This document shows, one piece after another, positions 1-8,904 of a DNA stretch of 64,000 nucleotides (position 1 is its first letter; each line of letters starts with the position of its first letter). The position numbers and the translations under genes are program-made. The stretch comes from Chitinophaga jiangningensis (GTDB lineage Bacteria; Bacteroidota; Bacteroidia; Chitinophagales; Chitinophagaceae): positions 310,001 through 374,000 of the forward strand of contig NZ_FRBL01000003.1 of assembly GCF_900142605.1 (NCBI RefSeq). Direction: 5' to 3'. The notes beneath the pieces are model-generated. The model saw only the letters and a list, made by a program, of their open reading frames with translations, had not been told where the DNA came from and ran no database searches.

Positions 1-2
1 CA

Positions 3-1676
3 CAGGCCACGATGATGCTTATACCTAACGTGAAAGCCTGGTCAGTAGACGATCCGCATTGTTATCAGGTGGTGTCCCTACTGATGAAAGGCCTGCAGAT
101 ACTGGACAGCGTAGTAACGGTCACGGGCATACGATCCTGTAGGTTTAACAGCGAAAAAGGATTTTTCCTCAATGAGCAGCCGCTGAAAATTAAAGGTGTT
201 TGCATGCACCACGACCTGGGCGCACTCGGTGCAGCAGTGAATATGCGCGCCATGGAACGGCAGCTGGAAATCCTAAAAGCCATGGGCTGTAACGCCATCC
301 GCACCGCCCACAATCCGCCTGCACCTGAGTTGCTGGACCTCTGTGATAAAATGGGCTTTCTTGTAATGGTAGAAGCATTCGATATGTGGAAAAAGAAAAA
401 GAATAAGTTCGACTACTATTCGGATTTCGATGCCTGGCATAAGGAGGACCTGGAAGATATGGTCCTGCGCGACCGCAACCACCCCTCCGTTTTCATGTGG
501 AGCATTGGCAACGAAATCCGGGAGCAGTTTGATAGTACCGGTATTACACTGGCCAAAGAACTGGTGGCGATTGTAAAAGCAAAGGATTCCACCCGCCCGG
601 TTACCTGCGCCCTGAGCGAATGGAATCCTGCCAAAAATTTTATTTATCAATCCCACGCCCTTGATGTGATTGGCCTCAACTATCATCATGAAGTGTATGA
701 GGATTTTAGAAAATATTACCCCGGCGAAATATTTTTGGGAAGTGAAAATATGTCGGCCTTTGCCACAAGAGGCCACTATGGCCTGCCTTCAGACAGTGCG
801 TATTTCTGGCCGGCGAAGTCGCCCCAAAAGATTGTAGAAAATGGTAACCCGGATTACACCGTATCCGCCTACGACCAGGTATCGGCTTATTGGGGAAGTA
901 CACATGAAACTACCTGGAAAATTATCCGGAAGCACGACTACCTTTCCGGCCTGTTCGTATGGAGTGGATTTGATTTTCTGGGAGAACCAATTCCTTACCC
1001 GTGGCCGGCGCGGAGCTCTTACTACGGTATCATCGACCTGGCGGGCTTTCCGAAAGATGTGTACTACATGTACCAGTCGGAATGGACCAGCAAACCGGTG
1101 CTGCACCTGTTTCCACACTGGAACTGGCAGCCAGGGCAGCTGGTGGATGTATGGGTGTACTACAACAATGCCGATGAAGTAGAATTATTCCTGAATGGTA
1201 CATCCCTGGGTGTAAAACACAAAGGCCCGGATGACCTGCACCTCCTATGGCGTGTGCCTTTTACCGCAGGCACACTCAAAGCTGTGTCCCGCAAAAATGG
1301 GCAGCAGGTATTGGTAAAGGAAATATCAACGGCTGGTGCACCGGCTGCTATCACACTGCAGGCAGATCATCAAACGATTAAAGCAGATGGCAGGGATCTG
1401 TCATACGTAACCCTCCGGATAACGGACGACAAAGGCCACCCCGTTCCGGATGCAGCCAACCAGATACAATTTTCCATTGAAGGCCCCGGCATCATTGCCG
1501 GTACGGATAACGGCTACCAGGCCGATACAATTTCCCTGAAAAGTCCATCCCGGCAGTGCTGGAAGGGGATGGCCCTGGCTATCATCCAGGGTACCGGCAA
1601 AACAGGAACGATCCGCCTAAAGGCATCCAGTACCGGTATCCGCCCCGCAATAATTTCCATCCGCGCGGAGAAATAA
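3..1676 (+). CDS. GH2 family beta-glycosidase (beta-galactosidase-like), 5' end cut by window edge
   Basis: The reading frame is already open at base 3, so the N-terminal sugar-binding domain lies outside the window; residues here are counted from the first in-frame Met at base 12. The GH2 TIM barrel is clear. The acid/base Glu is Glu168 in WSIGNE after NHPSVFM, and the likely nucleophile is Glu245 in LGSEN. After the barrel, residues of about 360-440 look like DUF4982 (motif VELFLNG), followed by an Ig-like C-terminal domain, which is the usual layout of Bacteroidota GH2 beta-galactosidases. Members of this family attack beta-galactosides, and some act on arabinopyranosides or glucuronides, so the exact sugar is not decided. 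It is the last gene before a weak terminator and sits next to the pectin locus, so a pectin side-chain role is inferred. Confidence 0.85.
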   Translation, partial: QATMMLIPNVKAWSVDDPHCYQVVSLLMKGLQILDSVVTVTGIRSCRFNSEKGFFLNEQPLKIKGVCMHHDLGALGAAVNMRAMERQLEILKAMGCNAIRTAHNPPAPELLDLCDKMGFLVMVEAFDMWKKKKNKFDYYSDFDAWHKEDLEDMVLRDRNHPSVFMWSIGNEIREQFDSTGITLAKELVAIVKAKDSTRPVTCALSEWNPAKNFIYQSHALDVIGLNYHHEVYEDFRKYYPGEIFLGSENMSAFATRGHYGLPSDSAYFWPAKSPQKIVENGNPDYTVSAYDQVSAYWGSTHETTWKIIRKHDYLSGLFVWSGFDFLGEPIPYPWPARSSYYGIIDLAGFPKDVYYMYQSEWTSKPVLHLFPHWNWQPGQLVDVWVYYNNADEVELFLNGTSLGVKHKGPDDLHLLWRVPFTAGTLKAVSRKNGQQVLVKEISTAGAPAAITLQADHQTIKADGRDLSYVTLRITDDKGHPVPDAANQIQFSIEGPGIIAGTDNGYQADTISLKSPSRQCWKGMALAIIQGTGKTGTIRLKASSTGIRPAIISIRAEK

Positions 1677-1793
1677 AAAATTTACGCAATCGTTCCCGGA
1701 GATATTTTATACTGCAAATAGTAAAATGTTCCATCTTTATAGTGAAACCTTACATTGGTTAAGGTGGTAGTTGCCGGTATCTTTAAACCGGTG

Positions 1794-1824
1794 AAAAAAA
1801 GACAGTATCCACACTGTTTTTTTT
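1794..1824 (+). terminator. Weak intrinsic terminator between the GH2 and DUF3826 genes
   Basis: An A-tract runs into ACAGT, then a six-base loop, ACTGT and eight T residues. The A and T tracts can extend the short stem through one G-T pair. It lies 118 bases after the GH2 stop and 25 bases before the DUF3826 start, so it could also act as an attenuator. The core stem is only five base pairs. Confidence 0.4.
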
Positions 1825-1848
1825 GACTGACTGAAAAACTGATGCAAC

Positions 1849-2592
1849 ATGAAAAAGATATTCCGTGTTATGAATGGTGCTCCCATTGAAGCTGCCTTGC
1901 GTCGGCTATCCGCTGCCGGCAAATATTTGCCATCTTTTTCCAACAAAATAGTGACAGTCGTTTTCGGATGTTCGCTGTTATCGTTTTCGCTCCGCAGCGC
2001 AGCACAGGTAAATCCGGATTATGAGAAAGTGCTGACCGAAAGAACCGGCAAGATTGTAAAAACTTTAGGCATCACCGACAGCTCCCGCTACCATGCCGTC
2101 ATGAACACAATCGTTCATCAATACATGGACCTCAACGCCGTGCATGAACAGTATAAAGCAGCCGTAGCTGCCATCAAAGTTGATTCATCCAAAAGCGATA
2201 AAGCCGCTGCGATCAAACAGGAGGAAGATAAAAAGAATACCGCCCTGCGCGAACTCCATCAACACTTTGTGACCAGCCTCAGTAAGGACCTGAATAAAGA
2301 ACAGGTGGAGCAGGTAAAAGACGGTTTGACTTACCGCGTATTACCTGTCACCTACAGCGCCTACCAGGACATGCTGCCACAGCTGACCACTGCACAAAAA
2401 GCACAGATCTACAACTGGCTCATAGAAGCACGCGAACTGGCTATGGATGAAGGCAGCTCCGATGATAAGCATAAAGTATTCGGCAAATACAAAGGCAGGA
2501 TTAATAATTATCTGTCCACCGCTGGCTACGACCTGAAAAAAGAAACAGCCGCCTGGCAGCAACGCCTGAAAGAAAGAAGAGATTCAAAATAA
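1849..2592 (+). CDS. DUF3826 family exported protein
   Basis: A 247-residue protein with an unusually long N-terminal region before a hydrophobic stretch (about residues 33-52) ending in SAAQ, which looks like a signal peptide. The mature part is helical and charged. Phrases such as NPDYEKVLTERTGKIVKTLG followed by YMDLN match my memory of DUF3826, a family of unknown function common in Bacteroidota pectin loci. No catalytic motif is visible. The long pre-signal region means the true start could be an internal Met, for example at base 1870, but the annotated start has no competing upstream gene. The position just before SusC suggests membership in the pectin locus. Function is unknown and the family call is from pattern memory. 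Confidence 0.7.
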   Translation: MKKIFRVMNGAPIEAALRRLSAAGKYLPSFSNKIVTVVFGCSLLSFSLRSAAQVNPDYEKVLTERTGKIVKTLGITDSSRYHAVMNTIVHQYMDLNAVHEQYKAAVAAIKVDSSKSDKAAAIKQEEDKKNTALRELHQHFVTSLSKDLNKEQVEQVKDGLTYRVLPVTYSAYQDMLPQLTTAQKAQIYNWLIEARELAMDEGSSDDKHKVFGKYKGRINNYLSTAGYDLKKETAAWQQRLKERRDSK

Positions 2593-2884
2593 TTCCACAT
2601 CCACGTTTGTCCTGACCCCACCAGGTTTCCACGATTAGATGAAATGCAGATGCAGCTATTCAGAATGAATTATCCAGCTATTTTAAAAGGGTATCCCTAT
2701 GGGCTTCCCTAACAGACAGGCAGTAACGCGTACTCCCCGGATGTGAAAACCAGATAGAAATTAATTGAATTCCATTTATGAAAATTAGCCTGTAAGCCGC
2801 ATCCAGCGCCTGCAGGAGACAGATGTGATTGTCTGACAGTCTCAACCAAACTCAACTCTCAAGCTATTTTTTAAACGAACGCCA

Positions 2885-5800
2885 ATGAATTGCATACGTT
2901 TCATTAAACCGTTGCTGTTACTATTGTTATTGGTAAGCACGCTACATGTTGCCGCGCAGGAACGGACCATTACTGGTACCATCAAGGACCAGAAAACCGG
3001 CGAACTGATAGTGGGCGCCACCGTAAGGGTAAAAAACAATACCATCGCTACCACCACCAACCCGGATGGTAAGTTTACTCTTAAGGTACCCTCTGCGGAA
3101 GCAGTGGTAATGATCTCCCACCTGGGTTATACTTTTTATGAAACAAAAGTCTCCAACCTGCCCGCAGTTATTATGTTGTCGCCTTCTGAAAGAGGCGTGG
3201 GCGAAGTAGTGGTAGTTGGTTACGGCAGCAAAAAGAAAGGTGACCTCCTTGGCGCCATCGCCAACATTAAAGGCTCCGAAGTAGAAGACCTGCCAGTGGC
3301 CAATCTGGGTAGTGCGCTGATCAACAGGGTACCCGGTGTAAACGTAAGTTATTCCTCCGGTAAGCCGGGTTCTACTACCAACATTAATATCCGTAACGCC
3401 ATGACCTTCCCCGGTTCTACGGCATCCACCACACAACCATTGTACGTGATCGATGGTATCATTGTAAACCCTACCACCTATAATCAGTCTCCCAACCCGG
3501 ATTTCTTCGAGAACCTGGATGCGAGCCAGATTGAAGATATTACTTTCCTGAAAGACGCATCCGCGGCCATTTACGGTGCTGCCGGTGCAAAAGGTGTGGT
3601 GCTCATTACTACCAAAAAAGGGAAAATCGGCAAACCAAGGATTACCTACAATGGCTACCTCGGACAATCCACTGAAGCGGTGAAAACTAAAACCATGACG
3701 CCTTACCAACACGGTAAAATGCTCAACGACGGCTGGGAAGCGAATAATTCCGCTTATTCCAACCGCTTCTCCGATGCGGACCTGGAAAAGCTGAAAGCAA
3801 TGCCCGACCGCTCCTGGTACGACGAGTTCTGGAAACCCGGTAACGTAATGCGCCATACCCTCAACGTGTCAGGCGGTTCCGACCGTGTTACATTTTTTGC
3901 CGGCGGCAGCTATTACGATGAAGGCGGTAACTACGGCGATATCAAAGTGAAAAAATATAGCGTGCGCGGTACGATTGATGCAAAAATCATCGACGGCCTG
4001 ACGGCTAACATCAGCTTCTCTTCCGACTTCAACCAGGAATACAGGGGTACCGCTAAAGGTGCCAACGCCGAAACAGACGACCAAACAATCCGAGCTCTCT
4101 ACCTGACGCCTAAATGGGTGCCGGTAACCGTGCAGGGCATTCCTGTACCGTTTAACGGGCCCAATCCTCCGGGCAACTGGAGCCTGCTCGGATTGCTGAA
4201 CTCAGGCAACTACACCCGTAATAAATCACAGGGCCTCAGCACCAACGCCTCGCTGGAATATAAACCGAATTTCATCAAAGGCCTGTCCGCCAGAGTTCAG
4301 TTCGGATTGCTGAACCGCAATAACATGGACAAGCAATATTATCCAACCTACCAGGTAGGCAACGTCTGGAAAACAGGCTACAGCAATAACGGTCTTCTGT
4401 ACTCGGATTCCATTATTGCCACCAGCCCGTGGGTGACCATCACCAATAACGACCAGCTGTCAGAAGGTTCTACCATTTCCAGCAGCTATCAGCTGATCGG
4501 TACCCTAAACTATATGAGATCGTTTGGTCAGCACGACATCGGCGTGCTGGTAGCAGTGGACCAGAGCGAGGCGGAAGCTCGTAATATCTTCCTTACCAAA
4601 ACCAAACAACTGGTAATGGGTGTGGATGAATTCTGGGCATTCAGCGATGATCCAACCACTGTGGCTACGCTGCAATCCGTGATCCGTAACCCGCAGGCGA
4701 CCCAGTTTGCAAAACGTTCCTTTATCAGCCGTGTGAACTACACATTCGCGAATAAATACCTGGTTGAGTTCATCGGCCGTATGGATGCCTCCTCCAATTT
4801 CGCACCGGACAAGCGCTGGGGATTCTTTCCTACCGTAGGTTTGGGATGGAGAGTGAGTGAAGAGGATTTCTTTAAAGACAACGTTACCTTCATCGATAAC
4901 CTGAAATTACGCGCCATGATGGGGGTAGTAGGAGAAGACCGTGTATCCAATAAAACTTATGTAAACAGGTTTACCCAAACCACCGGTATGCTCTTTGGCA
5001 ATGCCTTCACGAATGGTTTGGACCCAAGTATTTATCCTAACCCGGAAGCTACCTGGGAAAAAGCCCGTACGATTAACGTGGGTTTTGATCTCTCCATGTT
5101 AAGATCAAAACTCAATATCACCGCCGATTTCTACCACCGTTACACGTATGATGCCTTCAACCAGCTGGATGTGAGTGTAGTGCCTATGAGTTCCGGTTTG
5201 ATCACGGCTGTGCAAAACTACGGCAGGGCAATCGCCTATGGTGCAGAATTTGGTATCGGCTACCGCGATAATATTAACCGCGACTGGGGCTTTTCCGCGG
5301 ATGTGAACTTCGCCGTTACCAACAGCATGATTCTGCAGCAGTATTATAGTCCTGCCGCACTGGGATTATTTGGGGAAGATGGTATCGAGAACCCGATCGG
5401 AAAAAATCCTAAAATCTATAACAGCAACAACTTCGGATACATTGCCACCGGCATACTCCGTTCACAGGATGAGATAGAAGCAATCCTCGCGAAGAACCCG
5501 AACTATACCATCGGTGGACAGAAGCCACAGGTAGGTTTTATGAACTATGAGGATGTAAACCATGACGGCAAAATCGACGACAATGATGTAACCATCATGT
5601 ACGACCGCACGGCACCGATTGTAGGTTTTGGTATTACGCTCGGGGTTACTTACAAACAGTTTAAGCTACAAACGAACCTGAACCTTTCCATAGGCGGTAA
5701 AGCCTTCTATGATTCAGAAGCCAAGAAAGCGCCTACCACTACCCAAAATGCGCCGTCTTTCTGGAACGACCACTGGACACCGGAGAATCCTAACGCGAAG

Positions 5801-6073
5801 TATCCACGTGCCGATGCACCGCTGATCAAGGAGAATTCTACTTTCTGGGCTGTAAATGGTACCCAGTGCCGTATCAACAACGCTGTATTGTCCTACTCAC
5901 TGCCGAAGGACCTCGTCAACAGATGGAAGATTCCGGACCTGAGAGTGATGGTAACGGGTACTAACCTTTGGAACATCGTAAATCCATATAAGTACAAAGA
6001 TCCATACACCAGCAACTTTGCATCTTACCCAACCCTCAGAACCATTTCTGTAGGTATTGGAGCCAGTCTGTAA
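2885..6073 (+). CDS. susC: SusC/RagA family TonB-dependent outer membrane transporter (pectin locus)
   Basis: A 1062-residue outer membrane transporter that imports oligosaccharides with energy from TonB. A signal peptide (residues 1-24, ending HVAAQ) is followed by a carboxypeptidase-regulatory-like domain (about 28-105), a TonB-box region GEVVVVGYG, a plug with PLYVIDG and the SusC signature DITFLKDASAAIYG, and a beta barrel reaching the C terminus. It has no STN domain, so it is probably not wired to a FecR/sigma pair, unlike the SusC at 58139. The SusD partner begins 32 bases downstream. The 292 bases upstream have no gene and presumably hold the locus promoter, although no clear Bacteroidota -33/-7 pair was found. 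It is the first gene of the long enzyme operon. Confidence 0.95.
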   Translation: MNCIRFIKPLLLLLLLVSTLHVAAQERTITGTIKDQKTGELIVGATVRVKNNTIATTTNPDGKFTLKVPSAEAVVMISHLGYTFYETKVSNLPAVIMLSPSERGVGEVVVVGYGSKKKGDLLGAIANIKGSEVEDLPVANLGSALINRVPGVNVSYSSGKPGSTTNINIRNAMTFPGSTASTTQPLYVIDGIIVNPTTYNQSPNPDFFENLDASQIEDITFLKDASAAIYGAAGAKGVVLITTKKGKIGKPRITYNGYLGQSTEAVKTKTMTPYQHGKMLNDGWEANNSAYSNRFSDADLEKLKAMPDRSWYDEFWKPGNVMRHTLNVSGGSDRVTFFAGGSYYDEGGNYGDIKVKKYSVRGTIDAKIIDGLTANISFSSDFNQEYRGTAKGANAETDDQTIRALYLTPKWVPVTVQGIPVPFNGPNPPGNWSLLGLLNSGNYTRNKSQGLSTNASLEYKPNFIKGLSARVQFGLLNRNNMDKQYYPTYQVGNVWKTGYSNNGLLYSDSIIATSPWVTITNNDQLSEGSTISSSYQLIGTLNYMRSFGQHDIGVLVAVDQSEAEARNIFLTKTKQLVMGVDEFWAFSDDPTTVATLQSVIRNPQATQFAKRSFISRVNYTFANKYLVEFIGRMDASSNFAPDKRWGFFPTVGLGWRVSEEDFFKDNVTFIDNLKLRAMMGVVGEDRVSNKTYVNRFTQTTGMLFGNAFTNGLDPSIYPNPEATWEKARTINVGFDLSMLRSKLNITADFYHRYTYDAFNQLDVSVVPMSSGLITAVQNYGRAIAYGAEFGIGYRDNINRDWGFSADVNFAVTNSMILQQYYSPAALGLFGEDGIENPIGKNPKIYNSNNFGYIATGILRSQDEIEAILAKNPNYTIGGQKPQVGFMNYEDVNHDGKIDDNDVTIMYDRTAPIVGFGITLGVTYKQFKLQTNLNLSIGGKAFYDSEAKKAPTTTQNAPSFWNDHWTPENPNAKYPRADAPLIKENSTFWAVNGTQCRINNAVLSYSLPKDLVNRWKIPDLRVMVTGTNLWNIVNPYKYKDPYTSNFASYPTLRTISVGIGASL

Positions 6074-6105
6074 ACCGACATTTACGCACGTTAACAACTA
6101 CGAAT

Positions 6106-7929
6106 ATGAGATTACTCAAACATATCATAAAGCCTATAGCTACTGCAGGGATTTGCGCTGTAGTGCTACTGACGTCCTGTAACAAAGATTTCTTTGAAAT
6201 TGAAGATCCAAACGGAATTGAAGATGAGGTAATGTGGGAAAGCGAAGGCGCTGTGGGGCTTTATCTGAACAGGGCCTACGCAATGATTATCCCGAAATGG
6301 CCTACCATTGGCGGTATTCACAATTCCTCCGATGAAACAAATAATATCAACGCGGATTTCATGTATGGCCGGCTCACGGAGAATTCTGTTACAGATATCG
6401 GTACTTCCTCCGGCCTCACCGCCAATCGCTATGCGGATATCCGCCGTTGTAATACGGGTATTGAAGGTATTAATTCCAGTAAAACGCTGTCGCAGACGGC
6501 CAGGAATACATTGAAGGCGCAGTTCTATTTCCTGCGTGCATACGCGTACTTCAACCTGGTACGCCTGTACGGAGGAGTGCCTCTGGTGTTAAGAGCACAG
6601 GGGCAGGCGGAAGATGACCTGCAGGTGCCGCGTAGTAAAACCAGTGAATGTGTGGCGCAGATAGCGGCGGACTGCGATTCAGCAGCTGCCTACCTGCCGG
6701 CCAAATGGACCGGTAACGATATTGGTCGCGCCACCCGTGCTGCTGCATTGGCTGTAAAAGCAAAAGTCCTCCTGTATTGGGCGAGCCCACAGTTTAATAT
6801 CGGTAATGATGCGGCGCGCTGGGAAAATGCGTACACCGCCAGCAAGGCCGCTTATACAGCCTGTGTAAATGATGGCTACAGCCTGATCAAGAATTACGGC
6901 GACCTCTTTGTAACAGAAGACAATCCGGAAATACTCATTGTTAGAAAATATACCACCACCAAGGACCTGGGAACCAATACAGAGCAGGTAACCCGTCCGT
7001 ATTCTGAAACGGTGAGTGGGGGCGGTTCTAACCAGCCTACCTGGAACCTGGTAAAAGCTTACACCATGAGCAACGGTTTGCCAATCACAGATGCCAACGC
7101 GGGTTATGATCCCGTATTATTCTGGAACAACCGCGATCCGAGGTTTAAAGCAACTATTTCCTATAATGGAGATGTATGGCCACTAAGTGGTAAGTCGGGC
7201 AGAATACAATATACCTACAAAGGTGTAGTGGAAGAATCGCCATCTACGATTGTAACAGGATTTTACTGTAAACGCCTTTGCAACCCCAGCATCAGTGCCG
7301 CGCAGGCAGCGTATAACTCTAACAGTGGTGGCGGCAGCGGGATGGACTGGATTGAAATGCGCTTCGCTGAAGTGATCCTTAACCTGGCAGAATGTGCGAA
7401 TGAAACGGGTAAGTTGTCGGAAGCAAAAGATATGGTGCGACTAATCCGCCAGCGTGCCGGTATTAGGCAAGGGACTTATGATTATGGCCTGAGCATTGCT
7501 AACGACATGGCTGCCATGCGCAAACTGCTGCTCAACGAACGACAAATTGAATTTGCGTTTGAAGGCATGCGTTACCACGACCTGAGAAGAACCCGCAACC
7601 TGACACTGATCACTAATCGTGAGTCGTACATTCCCTCGCCGATTAGCCCCTACGTGGGTGGTACAGGAGGTACTAATCCGGATGCTACTAAAATTTACCT
7701 GGACAAGGTATATCCTTCCGGCATTAAACCAAGGGATACCCTCAACCTGCAAAATCCGGCTACCTACAGCAGGGTACTGCAATTGACCGCTGCATCGCTG
7801 GAAGGTTCCGATGCGATCAGTTTACCGGATAAATACTACGTATATCCGTTACCGAACACTTTTACCAGAACGCCTGCCATCCAGCAAACCAATGGCTGGT
7901 CTGGCGGTACATTCGACCCTTACCAATAA
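6106..7929 (+). CDS. susD: SusD/RagB family surface glycan-binding lipoprotein (pectin locus)
   Basis: A 607-residue lipoprotein with lipobox LLTSC (Cys25). SusD proteins form the lid of the SusC barrel and bind the incoming glycan. The TPR-rich N-terminal half shows TARNTLKAQFYFLRAYAYF, and the C-terminal half shows IRQRAG, LLNERQIEFAFEGMRYHDLR and the usual closing region KYYVYPLP. It is somewhat longer than a typical SusD (about 500-550 residues), with an insertion after the ERRIEL-like helix. It is paired with the SusC 32 bases upstream. Confidence 0.95.
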   Translation: MRLLKHIIKPIATAGICAVVLLTSCNKDFFEIEDPNGIEDEVMWESEGAVGLYLNRAYAMIIPKWPTIGGIHNSSDETNNINADFMYGRLTENSVTDIGTSSGLTANRYADIRRCNTGIEGINSSKTLSQTARNTLKAQFYFLRAYAYFNLVRLYGGVPLVLRAQGQAEDDLQVPRSKTSECVAQIAADCDSAAAYLPAKWTGNDIGRATRAAALAVKAKVLLYWASPQFNIGNDAARWENAYTASKAAYTACVNDGYSLIKNYGDLFVTEDNPEILIVRKYTTTKDLGTNTEQVTRPYSETVSGGGSNQPTWNLVKAYTMSNGLPITDANAGYDPVLFWNNRDPRFKATISYNGDVWPLSGKSGRIQYTYKGVVEESPSTIVTGFYCKRLCNPSISAAQAAYNSNSGGGSGMDWIEMRFAEVILNLAECANETGKLSEAKDMVRLIRQRAGIRQGTYDYGLSIANDMAAMRKLLLNERQIEFAFEGMRYHDLRRTRNLTLITNRESYIPSPISPYVGGTGGTNPDATKIYLDKVYPSGIKPRDTLNLQNPATYSRVLQLTAASLEGSDAISLPDKYYVYPLPNTFTRTPAIQQTNGWSGGTFDPYQ

Positions 7930-7948
7930 TCGATCACTGTAAAACAGC

Positions 7949-8869
7949 ATGATGATGAAAAAATATTTAATAGGTGCCGCATGCATTTTAGGAATCTTTT
8001 CTGCCTGTGAAAAGGAAGTAGCGCCTGTGGATGGCAATTACGCCACTGTAACGCTTAACGGTGGGGAAAAAGCCGTAACCGGTGACCTGGCCGTGAATCC
8101 GGGGGATAGCATCACCTTCGACTTCACTATTAATACACAGCGGGTGATGAAGTATGTAGGCATACAGAAAAACCCGGTAAATCAAACCGGATTCGTGGTA
8201 CGCGATACGTTGAAAGCGCAGCAGACCAGCTACAGCGCGCTTAAAAAAATCATGGTAGATACCATCAATGGCACCTACCTGTACCGCATTGTAGCACATG
8301 ATTCTGTGGGTACCTACATTGGGTCAAAGGATATCACTATCACGGTGAATCCTGACTTTTACTACTATACCGTACGTATGCTGCGGGTGCCTGATACTAC
8401 CGCCAAAACCAATACCTGCTATATGGCAGCTACTACCGGTGAGGTATTCAGCTATACCACCGGTGCGGCTAATTCGGCGAAAATAGATTTCGGGTTGATG
8501 TATGATACCACCGGTACCGCCTCTGCATCTACTACTGATGACCTGAAATTCTGCCTGTATGCACTCAGTGCACCGCAGGGGCAAATTCCTTTTTATGATC
8601 TCACCAGCTGGACAAAAAATAATACTATCATGAAAAAGGCTACCAGTCCGGCTTTTAATAAATTATTATCTGGGGGAGATTTAAGAGCAGCCGCGAAAAC
8701 AAATCTCGCATCCGGTACCAGTAACAAGATTACACAGTTGGCATCCGGTAACCTGGTGTTCTTTAAAACAGCTTCCGGGAAAACAGGTTGCCTGAGCGTA
8801 AACTACGCCAATGGCAGTTCTCCGGCGATCAGTAGTTATATAAACGTAGATGTAAAAATAGAACGCTAA
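7949..8869 (+). CDS. Unrecognised lipoprotein in SusE/SusF position
   Basis: A 306-residue lipoprotein with lipobox GIFSAC (Cys20). It lies 19 bases after SusD, the place usually taken by SusE/F-type surface glycan-binding proteins. The first 110 residues are beta-rich and Ig-like. The rest repeats short beta motifs such as YTTGAANSAKIDFG and ends in YINVDVKIER. No catalytic motif is visible and I do not recognise the family. Binding the polysaccharide at the cell surface is inferred from lipidation and position only. Confidence 0.7.
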   Translation: MMMKKYLIGAACILGIFSACEKEVAPVDGNYATVTLNGGEKAVTGDLAVNPGDSITFDFTINTQRVMKYVGIQKNPVNQTGFVVRDTLKAQQTSYSALKKIMVDTINGTYLYRIVAHDSVGTYIGSKDITITVNPDFYYYTVRMLRVPDTTAKTNTCYMAATTGEVFSYTTGAANSAKIDFGLMYDTTGTASASTTDDLKFCLYALSAPQGQIPFYDLTSWTKNNTIMKKATSPAFNKLLSGGDLRAAAKTNLASGTSNKITQLASGNLVFFKTASGKTGCLSVNYANGSSPAISSYINVDVKIER

Positions 8870-8904
8870 TTAATATCTTTCCGAATACACAATCTTCCGG
8901 TGAA

